DNA of 64,000 nucleotides, from contig JAXHSW010000005.1 of NCBI GenBank assembly GCA_034190295.1, positions 45,835 through 109,834 of the forward strand. The letters run 5' to 3'. Origin of the DNA: Okeania sp034190295. GTDB taxonomy: Bacteria > Cyanobacteriota > Cyanobacteriia > Cyanobacteriales > Microcoleaceae. Made by a program: the position numbers and the translations under genes. Numbering within the stretch: the stretch's first letter is position 1; each line of letters starts with the position of its first letter. The notes under the pieces are model-generated. The model ran no database searches, had not been told where the DNA came from, and was given only the letters and a program-made list of their open reading frames with translations. Positions 7,630-15,896 of the stretch are shown here, one piece after another.

Positions 7630-9018
7630 CTATTTATTAAATTCAATCCGCTCATACCACTCCAATAATACCTGTGCTAACATCATCGAATCGTGACGAA
7701 CAAAACCAGTTTCTTCATCCTCATACATCACATTAGTCAAAAGCATTTTCCTGCCTAAATTTCTAACAGCTTCACGGTCAAGAAAAACTGGATGAGAATC
7801 TTCTTGAGCATAACGAACTAATGCTTGTGCTGAAGGACTTTTTCCCTGAACTAATACAGTATCAAATAGTTGCTTACCAGCAGCAACATCAATAGCACGA
7901 ATATGATCTGCCACAGTATATCCAGTAGTTTCTCCAGGCTGAGTCATAATATTACAAACATAAATACTAGGAATATTTCTAGAAGCAATTACCTCAGTAA
8001 TTTCAGGCACTAATAAATTAGGAATCACGCTAGTATATAAACTACCCGGGCCAATAATAATATAGTCAGCTTCTTCTATTGCCTGTAAAACTTTAGGCAA
8101 AGCAAGAGGATGTTCGGGAGTACAGCCAATTTTGACAATTTTTCCCCCAGCTTCCGTAATATTAGACTCGCCCTCAATACGTCGTCCATCAGACAACTCT
8201 GCCCACAAATTCACATCAGTAAGAGTCGCAGGTAAAACCTGACCCTGTATAGCCAAAACCTTAGAGCTAGCAGCTACAGCGAGTTCCAAATCTCCAGTCA
8301 CCTCACTCATCGCCGTGAGGAAAAGATTGCCAAAACTATGACCCACCAAACCATCACCAGCACGAAACCGATACTGAAACAACTCAGTTAATAACTTTTC
8401 CTCATTAGCCAAAGCTGCTAAACAATTACGAATATCCCCTGGTGGTAGTACTCCTATCTCTCGACGCAACCTACCAGAAGACCCACCATCATCTGCCACT
8501 GTCACAACAGCAGTAATATTAGCACTATAATCTTTTAGACCTCTTAACAAAGTAGAAAGACCTGTACCCCCACCAATAGCAACTATTTTTGGACCTCGAT
8601 TTAATCGTCGATGGGCAAGTAAGCGGTCCACCAGCTTTTCCTCTCCCTCTGGTATTAACACCTGAGTAATGGAATTAATACTACGATTTTGACCCCAGAA
8701 GATAAAAAGTAATCCAGCAAAAATAATTATTGGCCCGGAAATATAATTAGGAACTACAGTCGTCACCCACCCCAAAAATTGTTTAAGTAGTCTGAGGGTG
8801 TAAAAAATTGGAGTCATTCCGGTCCATATTGATAGACCTAAGCTAGTGAGTAGTACGCCAGCAGCACTCAAGAGTAACCACCGTTTGATAAATAATCCTG
8901 GAGATAGCCACTTAAACCATTGACCAATTATCTGAGAGTTAGTCTGACGACGTTTTGCAACAAAAAAATTACTTTTAAGAAAGATACGCAGGGTTTTCTT
9001 TACTAAACCAGTTGACAT
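7630..9018 (-). CDS. yvcK: YvcK/CofD-like family protein with N-terminal membrane anchor
   Basis: A 462-residue protein. The first 130 residues are basic and hold two membrane segments (WLLLSAAGVLLTSLGLSIW and YISGPIIIFAGLLFIFWG). The rest is the YvcK domain: KIVAIGGGTGLSTLLRGLK (about 144-162), VTVADDGGSSGRLRREIGVL, PPGDIRNCLAALA, IIGPGSLYTSVIPNLLVP and NIMTQPGETTGY. YvcK proteins bind UDP-sugars and affect cell shape, peptidoglycan synthesis and growth on gluconeogenic carbon sources; the fold is shared with CofD. The membrane anchor is common in cyanobacterial members. Single gene, with long repeat-rich DNA on both sides. Confidence 0.9.
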   Translation of the reverse strand: MSTGLVKKTLRIFLKSNFFVAKRRQTNSQIIGQWFKWLSPGLFIKRWLLLSAAGVLLTSLGLSIWTGMTPIFYTLRLLKQFLGWVTTVVPNYISGPIIIFAGLLFIFWGQNRSINSITQVLIPEGEEKLVDRLLAHRRLNRGPKIVAIGGGTGLSTLLRGLKDYSANITAVVTVADDGGSSGRLRREIGVLPPGDIRNCLAALANEEKLLTELFQYRFRAGDGLVGHSFGNLFLTAMSEVTGDLELAVAASSKVLAIQGQVLPATLTDVNLWAELSDGRRIEGESNITEAGGKIVKIGCTPEHPLALPKVLQAIEEADYIIIGPGSLYTSVIPNLLVPEITEVIASRNIPSIYVCNIMTQPGETTGYTVADHIRAIDVAAGKQLFDTVLVQGKSPSAQALVRYAQEDSHPVFLDREAVRNLGRKMLLTNVMYEDEETGFVRHDSMMLAQVLLEWYERIEFNK

Positions 9019-9699
9019 AGCAATATTAGCCTTAGCTTGATTAAGGACAAATTTTTACAAAAATACTATCTACAATAAATAAGATTCTGGCAGTATTATG
9101 GCGCTTCAGAACTAAATTGTGTTGATATGAAATGCCATAAACTAAGGATATTTACTCAAACAAGATATATATAGCAGGCAACAGGCAACAGGCAATAGTG
9201 GGAAAAGTATTTCTCTATGCTATAACACCAGACACGATAAATATTTGCTACAAATAATAGAGCATTTTGGTATAGAATTTCTCTATTTTTGTCAAAACTT
9301 ATTTATCTAATTTAGAGAGAGAATGTATCATTAATTGTTGATTTTTTCTTACTTATTTCTTCTTCCCTCTGCTCTAGATAACTAATCACCTAGATAACTA
9401 AAACCTTCTTGCTTTTTCTTAACTTACAGTATTTGTAACATGATTTTTTGAAAATGGTATAACAGAAGGCGAAGTACAGAAAATTTAGGCTGACTACATC
9501 TCAAAGTTTGAGACTTTTGTTATACCCCCTTAGTATACTGCCAAAAAAATCTGTTATAGCAGGCAAAAGGGAACAGTGGGAAAAACATTTCTCCTGATTC
9601 GGATCGTCATCAGCATAAGTCTGCGCCCTACCTGTCTATTGCTATACTTACTGCTTTTTTTAAGGCCAATACTTTATTGTGGACTGTTAATTATAAACG
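9019..9699. other. Intergenic, repeat remnants
   Basis: A 680-bp divergent spacer between YvcK and the MlaF-like gene. It holds GGCAACAGGCAACAGGCAA runs near 9,176 and a related GCAGGCAAAAGGGAACAGTG near 9,560. I see no gene; promoters for both flanking genes must lie here but none stands out. Confidence 0.35.
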
Positions 9700-10524
9700 A
9701 TGAACCACGAACCTATAATCGAACTGAAAGGAGTTAGTAAATCATTCGGGTCTAATGTTGTTTTAGATGAAACAGACTTAACAATTTATCGCGGAGAAGC
9801 ATTGGCAATTATTGGTCCATCTGGAACAGGTAAATCCACAGTTCTCAGAATTATTGCTGGTTTATTGACTCCTGATGCTGGAGAAGTTTATGTCCAGGGA
9901 CAGCGACGAGTTAGATGGATGGATGATTTGAAAGATCCAATTACTACAGGTATGGTCTTTCAAAATGCTGCTCTGTTTGACTCGTTGACAGTAGAAGAGA
10001 ATGTGGGTTTTCTTCTGCATCAACAGAGTAAGTTACCAAATTCCCAGATTGAGGAGTTGGTGCAGCAGAAGTTGGAAATGGTGGGGTTGGGTAATATTGG
10101 CGATCGCTATCCGGCAGAGTTATCTGGTGGGATGCGCAAAAGAGTGAGTTTTGCCAGAGCAATTATGACTAATCCAGAAAATCCTCATGATGACCCAGAA
10201 ATATTATTATATGATGAACCAACTGCGGGCCTAGACCCCATCGCTTCTACTGTAATTGAAGATTTGGTACGTCACTTACAATATGTAGATGGTGGTTGTA
10301 GCACTTATGTGATGGTGACTCATCAACATAGTACCATTCGTCGCACAGCAGACAGAATTGTATTTCTTTATCAGGGTAAAGTGCAGTGGGTTGGTACTGT
10401 GGATGAAATTGATACAGTGGACAACCCTCTAGTACAACAATTTTTTACAGGTAGTGTCGATGGGCCAATTAAGGTATTGGATAGAGGTTTGACTGGAAGA
10501 AAAGGAACACAACTGCCAGATTAA
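9700..10524 (+). CDS. mlaF: MlaF-like ABC transporter ATP-binding protein
   Basis: A 274-residue ATPase. Walker A is GPSGTGKST (about residues 46-54), the Q-loop is in GMVFQNAALFDSLTVEENV, the signature is LSGGMRKRVSFARAI (the MRKRV form is typical of MlaF/Ttg2A/TGD3), Walker B is ILLYDEPTAGLDP and the switch His is in MVTHQHS. This family powers lipid movement between the inner and outer membranes together with an MlaE permease and an MCE-domain protein. The MCE gene follows after 277 bp on the same strand, which supports the assignment. No mlaE permease is in the window; it is often unlinked in cyanobacteria. Confidence 0.9.
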   Translation: MNHEPIIELKGVSKSFGSNVVLDETDLTIYRGEALAIIGPSGTGKSTVLRIIAGLLTPDAGEVYVQGQRRVRWMDDLKDPITTGMVFQNAALFDSLTVEENVGFLLHQQSKLPNSQIEELVQQKLEMVGLGNIGDRYPAELSGGMRKRVSFARAIMTNPENPHDDPEILLYDEPTAGLDPIASTVIEDLVRHLQYVDGGCSTYVMVTHQHSTIRRTADRIVFLYQGKVQWVGTVDEIDTVDNPLVQQFFTGSVDGPIKVLDRGLTGRKGTQLPD

Positions 10525-10801
10525 AAAAGCGGTCAGCACTCAGCACTCAGCGGTCAGCTTTGCGCGGAAAGCGGAGCATTCCGAACGGAAAGGCTAGGGA
10601 GCAACTCCTCCTAAAATTAAGCGACAAGCAATAACGGGATTATTTAAACCCAAGCTTTTCCTGACAGACCTACGCATAGATACCTTAATTATATCCACAA
10701 ATTTTTAGGCTGATAGCTGAAGTGCTAATAGCTGATATCTAGTTAATAGATTTTAGAATAGATAAATATAACTATAACTTATTGATAATTTTGGGGAAAC
10801 T

Positions 10802-12226
10802 ATGCGATCGCGAACAGCTAGAGAAGGTTCAGTTGGTTTATTAACTTTGCTAGGATTAGGTTTATTTGGTGTATTGGTGCTTTGGTTGAGGGGAGTAAAC
10901 TTAGGCCAACGTAGTTATAAGGTAATAGTGGAATTTGAAAGTGCATCTGGTCTGGAGTTAGGCACATCGGTTAGATATCGAGGTATTAATGTTGGACAGG
11001 TAGTAGGGATTAAACCAGGGCCAAATGGAGTAGATATTAGTTTAGAAATTAAACCTGAAGATTTAATTATTCCTCGCGATGTGTTTATTCAAGCAAATAC
11101 ATCTTCATTTATTGGTACTGCAGTGATAGATATTACTCCTAGAGGTAGGATACCAGAATCAGAAATTTCTGCTACTCCTTTATCTTCTAATTGTCCGGAA
11201 ATAATTATCTGTAATAATGACCGTTTACAAGGGCAAGCAGGAGTAGAAATACAACAACTATTAAGAGCAGGAATTCGTTTAATCGATCTATATAGTGACC
11301 CAGAGTTATTTAGTAATGTCAAAATAATTGCTGAAAATACAGCTAATGCTTCTGCAGAAGCTTCTAAGTTAACAAAACAACTGGCTGATTTATCAGAAAC
11401 TATTAGAGGAGAAGTGCAAGGTATAAGTCAATATTTAAGAGAAGATGTTGATGAAATAACAGGAATTCTTAGAGCTGAAGTGGGTGGTTTAACTCAAACT
11501 TTAGAGGGAGAAATAGGTGGTTTGACTAATACTTTGGAAGGGGAAATAGGTGGTTTGACTAATACTTTGGAAGGGGAAATAGGTGGTTTGACTAATACTG
11601 TAGAAAGGGAAGTAAATGATATTTCCAATGAAATAGCAAATGTGACTAAAACGATGCAAGAATCTACAGCAAAAGTTTCCGAGGCAGCGATCGCTTCCGC
11701 AAATTCTGTAGAGGAAGTAGCAAATAAAATGAGTTTAACAGCAGACCAGATTAATTCAATTGTTAATACAAATCGTTCTACTCTCATAGCAACTTTAAAT
11801 AATATTGAGCAAACGACGGAAGAGTTGGCAGTTTTAATGGAAAGTTTAAGTCCGATAGTTAGCGATCTAGAAAGAGGAGAATTGATTGGTAATTTAGAAA
11901 TATTATCAGCAAATGCTGTAGAAACTTCTGCTAATTTACGAGATATTTCTACTGACTTAAATAGTTCTACAAATATAATTATGTTGCAACAAACATTAGA
12001 TTCAGCTAGAGCAACATTTCAGAATGTACAGAAAATGACATCAGATTTAGATGATTTAACTGGGGATGATAGATTTAGGAGAAGTCTTAAACAAATTATT
12101 AATGGATTAGGCGATTTATTCTCTTCAACAAAGCAGTTGGAGCAGCAAACTCGGATGGCAAAAAATATTGAAACTTTGTTAAAAGATAGTGGCAGTTCAG
12201 AAGTTAGTAAATTGACAGAAAATTGA
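10802..12226 (+). CDS. MCE-domain lipid-transport protein (MlaD/TGD2-like)
   Basis: A 474-residue protein. One N-terminal membrane helix (VGLLTLLGLGLFGVLVLWLR, about 11-30) anchors it in the inner membrane. The MCE domain follows (about 38-115: VEFESASGLELGTSVRYRGI, VGQVVGIKP, GTAVIDITPRG). The remainder is a long helical, coiled-coil region, like chloroplast TGD2 and cyanobacterial MlaD homologues that form a periplasmic tube. Between about 226 and 269 is a tandem 11-residue repeat (LEGEIGGLTNT). The preceding gene encodes the matching ATPase. The ATG is followed at once by a HIP1 octamer, GCGATCGC, and no earlier start fits as well. Confidence 0.9.
   Translation: MRSRTAREGSVGLLTLLGLGLFGVLVLWLRGVNLGQRSYKVIVEFESASGLELGTSVRYRGINVGQVVGIKPGPNGVDISLEIKPEDLIIPRDVFIQANTSSFIGTAVIDITPRGRIPESEISATPLSSNCPEIIICNNDRLQGQAGVEIQQLLRAGIRLIDLYSDPELFSNVKIIAENTANASAEASKLTKQLADLSETIRGEVQGISQYLREDVDEITGILRAEVGGLTQTLEGEIGGLTNTLEGEIGGLTNTLEGEIGGLTNTVEREVNDISNEIANVTKTMQESTAKVSEAAIASANSVEEVANKMSLTADQINSIVNTNRSTLIATLNNIEQTTEELAVLMESLSPIVSDLERGELIGNLEILSANAVETSANLRDISTDLNSSTNIIMLQQTLDSARATFQNVQKMTSDLDDLTGDDRFRRSLKQIINGLGDLFSSTKQLEQQTRMAKNIETLLKDSGSSEVSKLTEN
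11477..11608 (+). repeat. 33-bp coding tandem repeat in the MCE gene
   Basis: Units with the core GAAATAGGTGGTTTGACTAA start at 11510, 11543 and 11576, a 33-bp period, and a diverged unit precedes at 11477. Each encodes 11 residues of the coiled coil. The low divergence of the last three units points to recent expansion; copy number changes would keep the frame. Confidence 0.85.
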
Positions 12227-12943
12227 AATAGCAGTCAGCAGTCAGCAGTCAGCGGTCAGCTCTCAAAGCGTATAATGGGGGATTAAAACCTCCATCAAGG
12301 CACACCACGCACTTTTTCAAATAAGCGTTGGGGACGCCGAACCCGCCATTTTAGCTGATAGCTGATAGGTTGTTAAAGCAGAAGTAATCTTTAGATGACT
12401 AAAGATAGCTAATTTATCATCGCTAATTAATGATACTTGATATAACTTCTGACTTCTGACTTCTAACTTGCCCCGCTATATTTAGGGCTTACCGATCTAA
12501 TCTAAAAGCATTGACATATTAAAGATAAGTGCCTTTTTGGGGTCAAAAAAAGTGCGCCTGTTTCAGCTCTTCATGCTCAAAAAGGAGCGTATTTTAGGCG
12601 CATAGTTGGGCAGAAATATTAAGGGACAATTCTTACCAATGGATAATTGATAATTAATCGAATCTAGGTTTAAAGCCTCCCTTTACCAATGGATAATTGA
12701 CAATTGAGAATTGAGAATTAAAGAGTTAGAGAATTCTTTCATTATCCATTAATAATATTTCCTTATATTCAATTCAGTAACGGTTTTAACCAGACGTAAT
12801 TATCCATTGTTCATTATCCATTATCCATTAATGAATTCTACCTCCTCGCTCATTCCCATTTCTCCTGTCTTCCCCTCCTGGGAGGGGTTAGGGGTGGGTT
12901 GTCTCCTGTCTCCTACCCTCACCCATATAAGAGCATTCCCTAT
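12227..12943. other. Repeat-filled intergenic region
   Basis: No gene seen. In order: CAGTCAG runs (12,232-12,260), a TAGCTGATAGCTGATAGG run near 12,352, ACTTCTGACTTCTGACTTCT near 12,447, the inverted partner of the 7,157 repeat at 12,591-12,613, two ACCAATGGATAATTGA blocks with GGTTTAAAGCCTCCC between them (12,637-12,730), a run of TTATCCATTATCCATTA, and the 29-bp palindromic element at 12,872-12,900. Confidence 0.5.
12872..12900 (+). repeat. 29-bp REP-like palindromic element
   Basis: It opens with the palindrome CCCCTCCTGGGAGGGG and closes with TTAGGGGTGGGTT. Other copies: 21,722-21,750 (inverted), 27,606-27,634 and 59,804-59,832. Diverged copies lie at 22,868-22,896 and 47,855-47,884. 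All are intergenic. The palindrome could form a hairpin. Confidence 0.75.
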
Positions 12944-13903
12944 CTATTCTTGCAAAGCAGCTAAAACTTGGTCGTGAATTATCCCATTACTAACAACCAC
13001 ACCACGGTTATCAACCATCTTCGCTCCATCAGCAAAATTTAACGGTTTACCATAAAGATCGGAAACACGTCCCCCAGCTTCTTCCACAACGATCGCTCCA
13101 GCAGCATGATCCCAAATATTCTCTCGATAGTTAGGAGACTTCGGCGATGGCAAACGCAAATATAAAGCAGCTTGTCCAGATGCCACAATACCATATTTTG
13201 CTTGAGAGTCTACCCGTACAGAAGGCGCAGTAATACCCGCAGCTTTCGCTACCGCATTCTGACGGTCTTGGTCGCCGTGGGAACTTTCCACACTTTCCAC
13301 AAACCGGAGATTAGTAGTATCACCCGCTTTCACCACATGAATAGGAGTCAATTCACCCCCTGCTATTGGCATCATTGCTGCTCCTTCACCCCGCACCGCT
13401 ACATACAGCATCCCCGATCCATTATTTTCTACTGGCATTGCTGGACAAGCTAACACCCCTACTTTCACTTCTCCTGCTTCCACTAATGCCAACGCTACTG
13501 CATATTGGTCTTGACGTAAAAACCCTTTTGTGCCATCAATGGGGTCTAAAGTCCAATAACGAGGTCCGACTTTACCGTTACCTTGATTAATCCACTGTAC
13601 TACCTGTTCTGGCGTAGCATCTGCTATCTGTTCTTTTACATAATTTGTCACTTTTGTCAAATTTTCTGCCATCTCTGGACTTTGTAATTCAGTGGCGTCT
13701 TCTTCTCCTACTACTGGGTCGTCTGGAAAGGTCTCACCCAAGACTTTGCAAATCAACGCCTGAGCGCCATAGTCAGCAACAGTCACCGGACTTTTATCAC
13801 CTTTTTCCATTGCAGGCGGAATATTTCCACGAACTTGTTCGCAGAGTTTAGCTGCTGCTAGAGCAGCTTCAATTGCTATTTGTTTTTCACGTTCGTAAGC
13901 CAT
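12944..13903 (-). CDS. cysQ: 3'(2'),5'-bisphosphate nucleotidase-like protein (inositol monophosphatase superfamily)
   Basis: About 319 residues from the ATG at 13903; a TTG 12 bases upstream is a weaker alternative start. Metal-binding motifs of the superfamily are complete: GDKSPVTVADYGAQAL, VVGEED, WTLDPIDGTKGF and ENIWDHAAGAIVVEEAGG. The start MAYEREKQIAIEAALAAAKL and the overall length match the plant/yeast SAL1/HAL2 branch more than the short CysQ branch. The expected reaction is removal of the 3' phosphate from PAP, a by-product of sulfate activation and sulfotransferases, or from PAPS. A sulfotransferase-like gene lies about 7 kb downstream. Inositol phosphatase activity cannot be excluded. 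Confidence 0.87.
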   Translation of the reverse strand: MAYEREKQIAIEAALAAAKLCEQVRGNIPPAMEKGDKSPVTVADYGAQALICKVLGETFPDDPVVGEEDATELQSPEMAENLTKVTNYVKEQIADATPEQVVQWINQGNGKVGPRYWTLDPIDGTKGFLRQDQYAVALALVEAGEVKVGVLACPAMPVENNGSGMLYVAVRGEGAAMMPIAGGELTPIHVVKAGDTTNLRFVESVESSHGDQDRQNAVAKAAGITAPSVRVDSQAKYGIVASGQAALYLRLPSPKSPNYRENIWDHAAGAIVVEEAGGRVSDLYGKPLNFADGAKMVDNRGVVVSNGIIHDQVLAALQE

Positions 13904-13995
13904 GAGTAGTTTCAAATTAAGTACTATTTATAGCATATAACAGTCATTGAATATTTAGAACTTGGGCGTTAGTGAATTTAGCTATGATTTTCGTG

Positions 13996-14053
13996 ATTAT
14001 TTGGAACCACTTACTTGACCAGAACTGCAAATAATAGCAAGGTATATCCTAAG
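13996..14053 (+). pseudogene. Remnant of an ankyrin gene 3' end
   Basis: The 58 bases from ATTATTTGGAACCACTTACT onward closely match the 3' end of the ankyrin gene at 14,519-14,575 (YLEPLTSPELQAIARQI), with a few substitutions, one of which turns the Ser codon into TGA. It is a decayed duplicate of the ankyrin gene end, so an earlier copy of that gene probably stood here. Confidence 0.65.
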
Positions 14054-14103
14054 AAGGACGCGAGAACATTGGTGCTGATAGTCATTATAGTTCATTTATT
14101 AGG

Positions 14104-14222
14104 TCGATCGATGGTAGGGGTGATTTGATTGCAGATTTCCGTTATGATAGTTTTGGTAATTTCAGAAGTGGGGGTGGTTTAAAAATAGTTTTGGTAATTT
14201 CAGAAGTGGGAGTGGTTTAAAA
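14104..14222 (+). pseudogene. Orphan Rhs/YD-repeat fragment with 38-bp tandem duplication
   Basis: One frame reads GRGDLIADFRYDSFGNFRSG, which aligns with GGVVANYTYDAFGNLVRSSG in the Rhs protein of this window (about 39,535-39,594). A 38-bp direct duplication (AGTTTTGGTAATTTCAGAAG at 14149 and 14187) then shifts the frame. The frame of the second copy runs straight into the ankyrin ORF. The pieces look like an Rhs tip joined to a downstream cassette gene and then scrambled. Confidence 0.55.
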
Positions 14223-14606
14223 ATGGATTTAGAATATTACTATAAACTAGGAGACGGAGATCCGAAAGAAGCTATAGTTAACGCCATTAGGGCTAGAGAC
14301 TGGGAAGCATTTAAAACCCTGTTATCTGTTCAAGAAAGCATAAACGTAACAGACGATACCATACTTGAATGGAGTCTCTTAATGTGGGTAGTCCATGAAG
14401 AATCTATGGAGATGGTAAAATTGTTGGTTGAAGCTGGTGCAGATGTTAACTATAGAGCAATAGACTCAGAAGAATTTGCCTTAAGTGAGGCAATTTATTG
14501 TGAAAATCAAAATATTTTTAATTATTTGGAACCACTTACTTCACCAGAACTGCAAGCAATAGCAAGGCAAATCCGAAAAAGGAGAAAAAGATATTACAGG
14601 AGTTAA
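14223..14606 (+). CDS. Small ankyrin-type protein, possible immunity protein
   Basis: A 127-residue acidic protein. One ankyrin repeat is clear (ESMEMVKLLVEAGADVNYRA), flanked by weaker ankyrin-like helices (AIVNAIRARDWEAFKTLL; FALSEAIYCENQNIFNYLEP). The tail is very basic (RQIRKRRKRYYRS). There is no good ribosome binding site before the ATG because the upstream DNA is the Rhs fragment. Ankyrin proteins are one of the known immunity classes in polymorphic toxin loci, and the neighbouring Rhs fragment and duplicated ankyrin end fit that. The immunity role is inference; a general protein-binding role is equally possible. Confidence 0.6.
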   Translation: MDLEYYYKLGDGDPKEAIVNAIRARDWEAFKTLLSVQESINVTDDTILEWSLLMWVVHEESMEMVKLLVEAGADVNYRAIDSEEFALSEAIYCENQNIFNYLEPLTSPELQAIARQIRKRRKRYYRS

Positions 14607-14623
14607 GCATAACGAGTAAAGAT

Positions 14624-14653
14624 AGTAGGGGTTGACGGCTGTTAACCCCCTAC
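14624..14653 (+). terminator. Hairpin after the ankyrin gene
   Basis: GTAGGGGTTGAC and GTTAACCCCCTAC can pair as an imperfect stem 18 bases past the ankyrin stop codon. No strong T tract follows, so a terminator role is only likely. Confidence 0.4.
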
Positions 14654-14751
14654 AAATTGTGTATAATTTCGTCTTTTATGTAAGTTCTAAAGATTGACAA
14701 AAGTTTCTTGAACAAGTTCACTTAATTATTAATGATATTTAACTATTATTT

Positions 14752-15564
14752 ATGATGCACAATTTTATCCCGCCAGAAAGATTTTTTCCCTATCTCACCT
14801 GGCAAGATATTGAAACAATGCCAAATAAGGAAAATGTAGTAATTATTCAACCAGTGGGTTCTATCGAACAACACGGTTTACATTTACCTATAATTGTTGA
14901 TTCGGCGATCGCTACTTTTATTACAGGTAAAGCACTAGCTAAACTCGACTCTAATATTCCTGCTTATGCTTTACCAACTCAATATTACGGTAAATCTAAC
15001 GAACATTGGCATTTTCCCGGTACCATTACTCTCACCGCCCAGACTTTGATGGCAGTATTAACAGAAATGGCTGAAAGTATCTATCGCTCTGGGTTCCGTA
15101 AATTGGTATTTTTGAACGCTCACGGCGGACAACCACAAGTTATCGAAATTGTGGCGCGAGACTTGCACCAGAAATATGAGGATTTTTTGCTATTTCCGCT
15201 TTTTGCTTGGCGCGTACCTAACCCTAGCGAAGAGTTGTTTACACCGAAGGAAATGGAGTTGGGAATTCATGCAGGAGATGGGGAAACCAGTATGATGTTG
15301 TCGATGTTGCCGGATACGGTAAAAATGGATAAGGCAGTAACAGAATATCCTCAAGATTTGCCTGAAGACAGTATGTTAAGTATGGAGGGGCAGTTGCCTT
15401 TCGCTTGGTTAACGCGGGAGTTAAGTTGTAGTGGGGTGTTGGGTGATGCCAAGGTAGCGACGAAAGAAAAAGGCGATCGGCTGATTGAGGCTTTTTCTGA
15501 TAGTTGGGTGCAGGTTATTAAGGACGTTTATAAATTTCGGCAGCCAAAACAAAAACCTAATTGA
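14752..15564 (+). CDS. Creatininase-family amidohydrolase
   Basis: A 270-residue protein of the creatininase superfamily. The metal-site motifs are clear: PVGSIEQHGLHLPIIVDS (about residues 35-52), EHWHFPGTITLT, LVFLNAHGGQPQVIEIVARD and GIHAGDGETSMMLSMLPD. Members hydrolyse cyclic amides such as creatinine or formamidopyrimidine intermediates; MftE is another branch. Cyanobacteria carry uncharacterised members, and nothing nearby names a substrate. Two Met codons sit together at the start (14752, 14755). Single-gene unit followed by GAAGGAA microsatellite DNA. Confidence 0.85.
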   Translation: MMHNFIPPERFFPYLTWQDIETMPNKENVVIIQPVGSIEQHGLHLPIIVDSAIATFITGKALAKLDSNIPAYALPTQYYGKSNEHWHFPGTITLTAQTLMAVLTEMAESIYRSGFRKLVFLNAHGGQPQVIEIVARDLHQKYEDFLLFPLFAWRVPNPSEELFTPKEMELGIHAGDGETSMMLSMLPDTVKMDKAVTEYPQDLPEDSMLSMEGQLPFAWLTRELSCSGVLGDAKVATKEKGDRLIEAFSDSWVQVIKDVYKFRQPKQKPN

Positions 15565-15896
15565 AGGAAGAAGGAAGAAGGAAGAAGGAAGAAGGAAAAA
15601 TCTTACATTGTCTTAGTTTTAAGCTTTGTAAGTTCTGAAAATGAAAACGGGAGCAAGATGCTCCCACTAGCTATACCACTACAATGTTGAATGAAAGAAG
15701 AAGCAAGAAGGAAAAATCTTACCGAAAAATTGTGGTTTAAAGCCTCCCCTTTTAAGGGGATGAAGAAAAGATCATTCCTTATGTCAAGCCTCCTTATTGC
15801 AGAGGTACTGATAACTGATAACTGATAACTGAAATGACCTTTTTTTCTTCCTTCTTCCTTCTTCCTTCTTCCTTCTTCCTTCTTCCCTCTTCCTTC
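15564..15896. repeat. Cluster of intergenic repeats between convergent genes
   Basis: It starts with GAAGGAA-type microsatellite (about 15,564-15,599). A perfect 7-bp hairpin, GGGAGCA-AGA-TGCTCCC, follows at 15,649-15,665; it could end the creatininase transcript. Next is a full copy of the MITE-like family (15,721-15,840; ACCGAAAAATTGTGGTTTAA to GATAACTGAAATGACCT). It ends with TTCCTTCTTCC microsatellite, the reverse complement of the first, up to the stop codon of the next gene. Confidence 0.75.
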
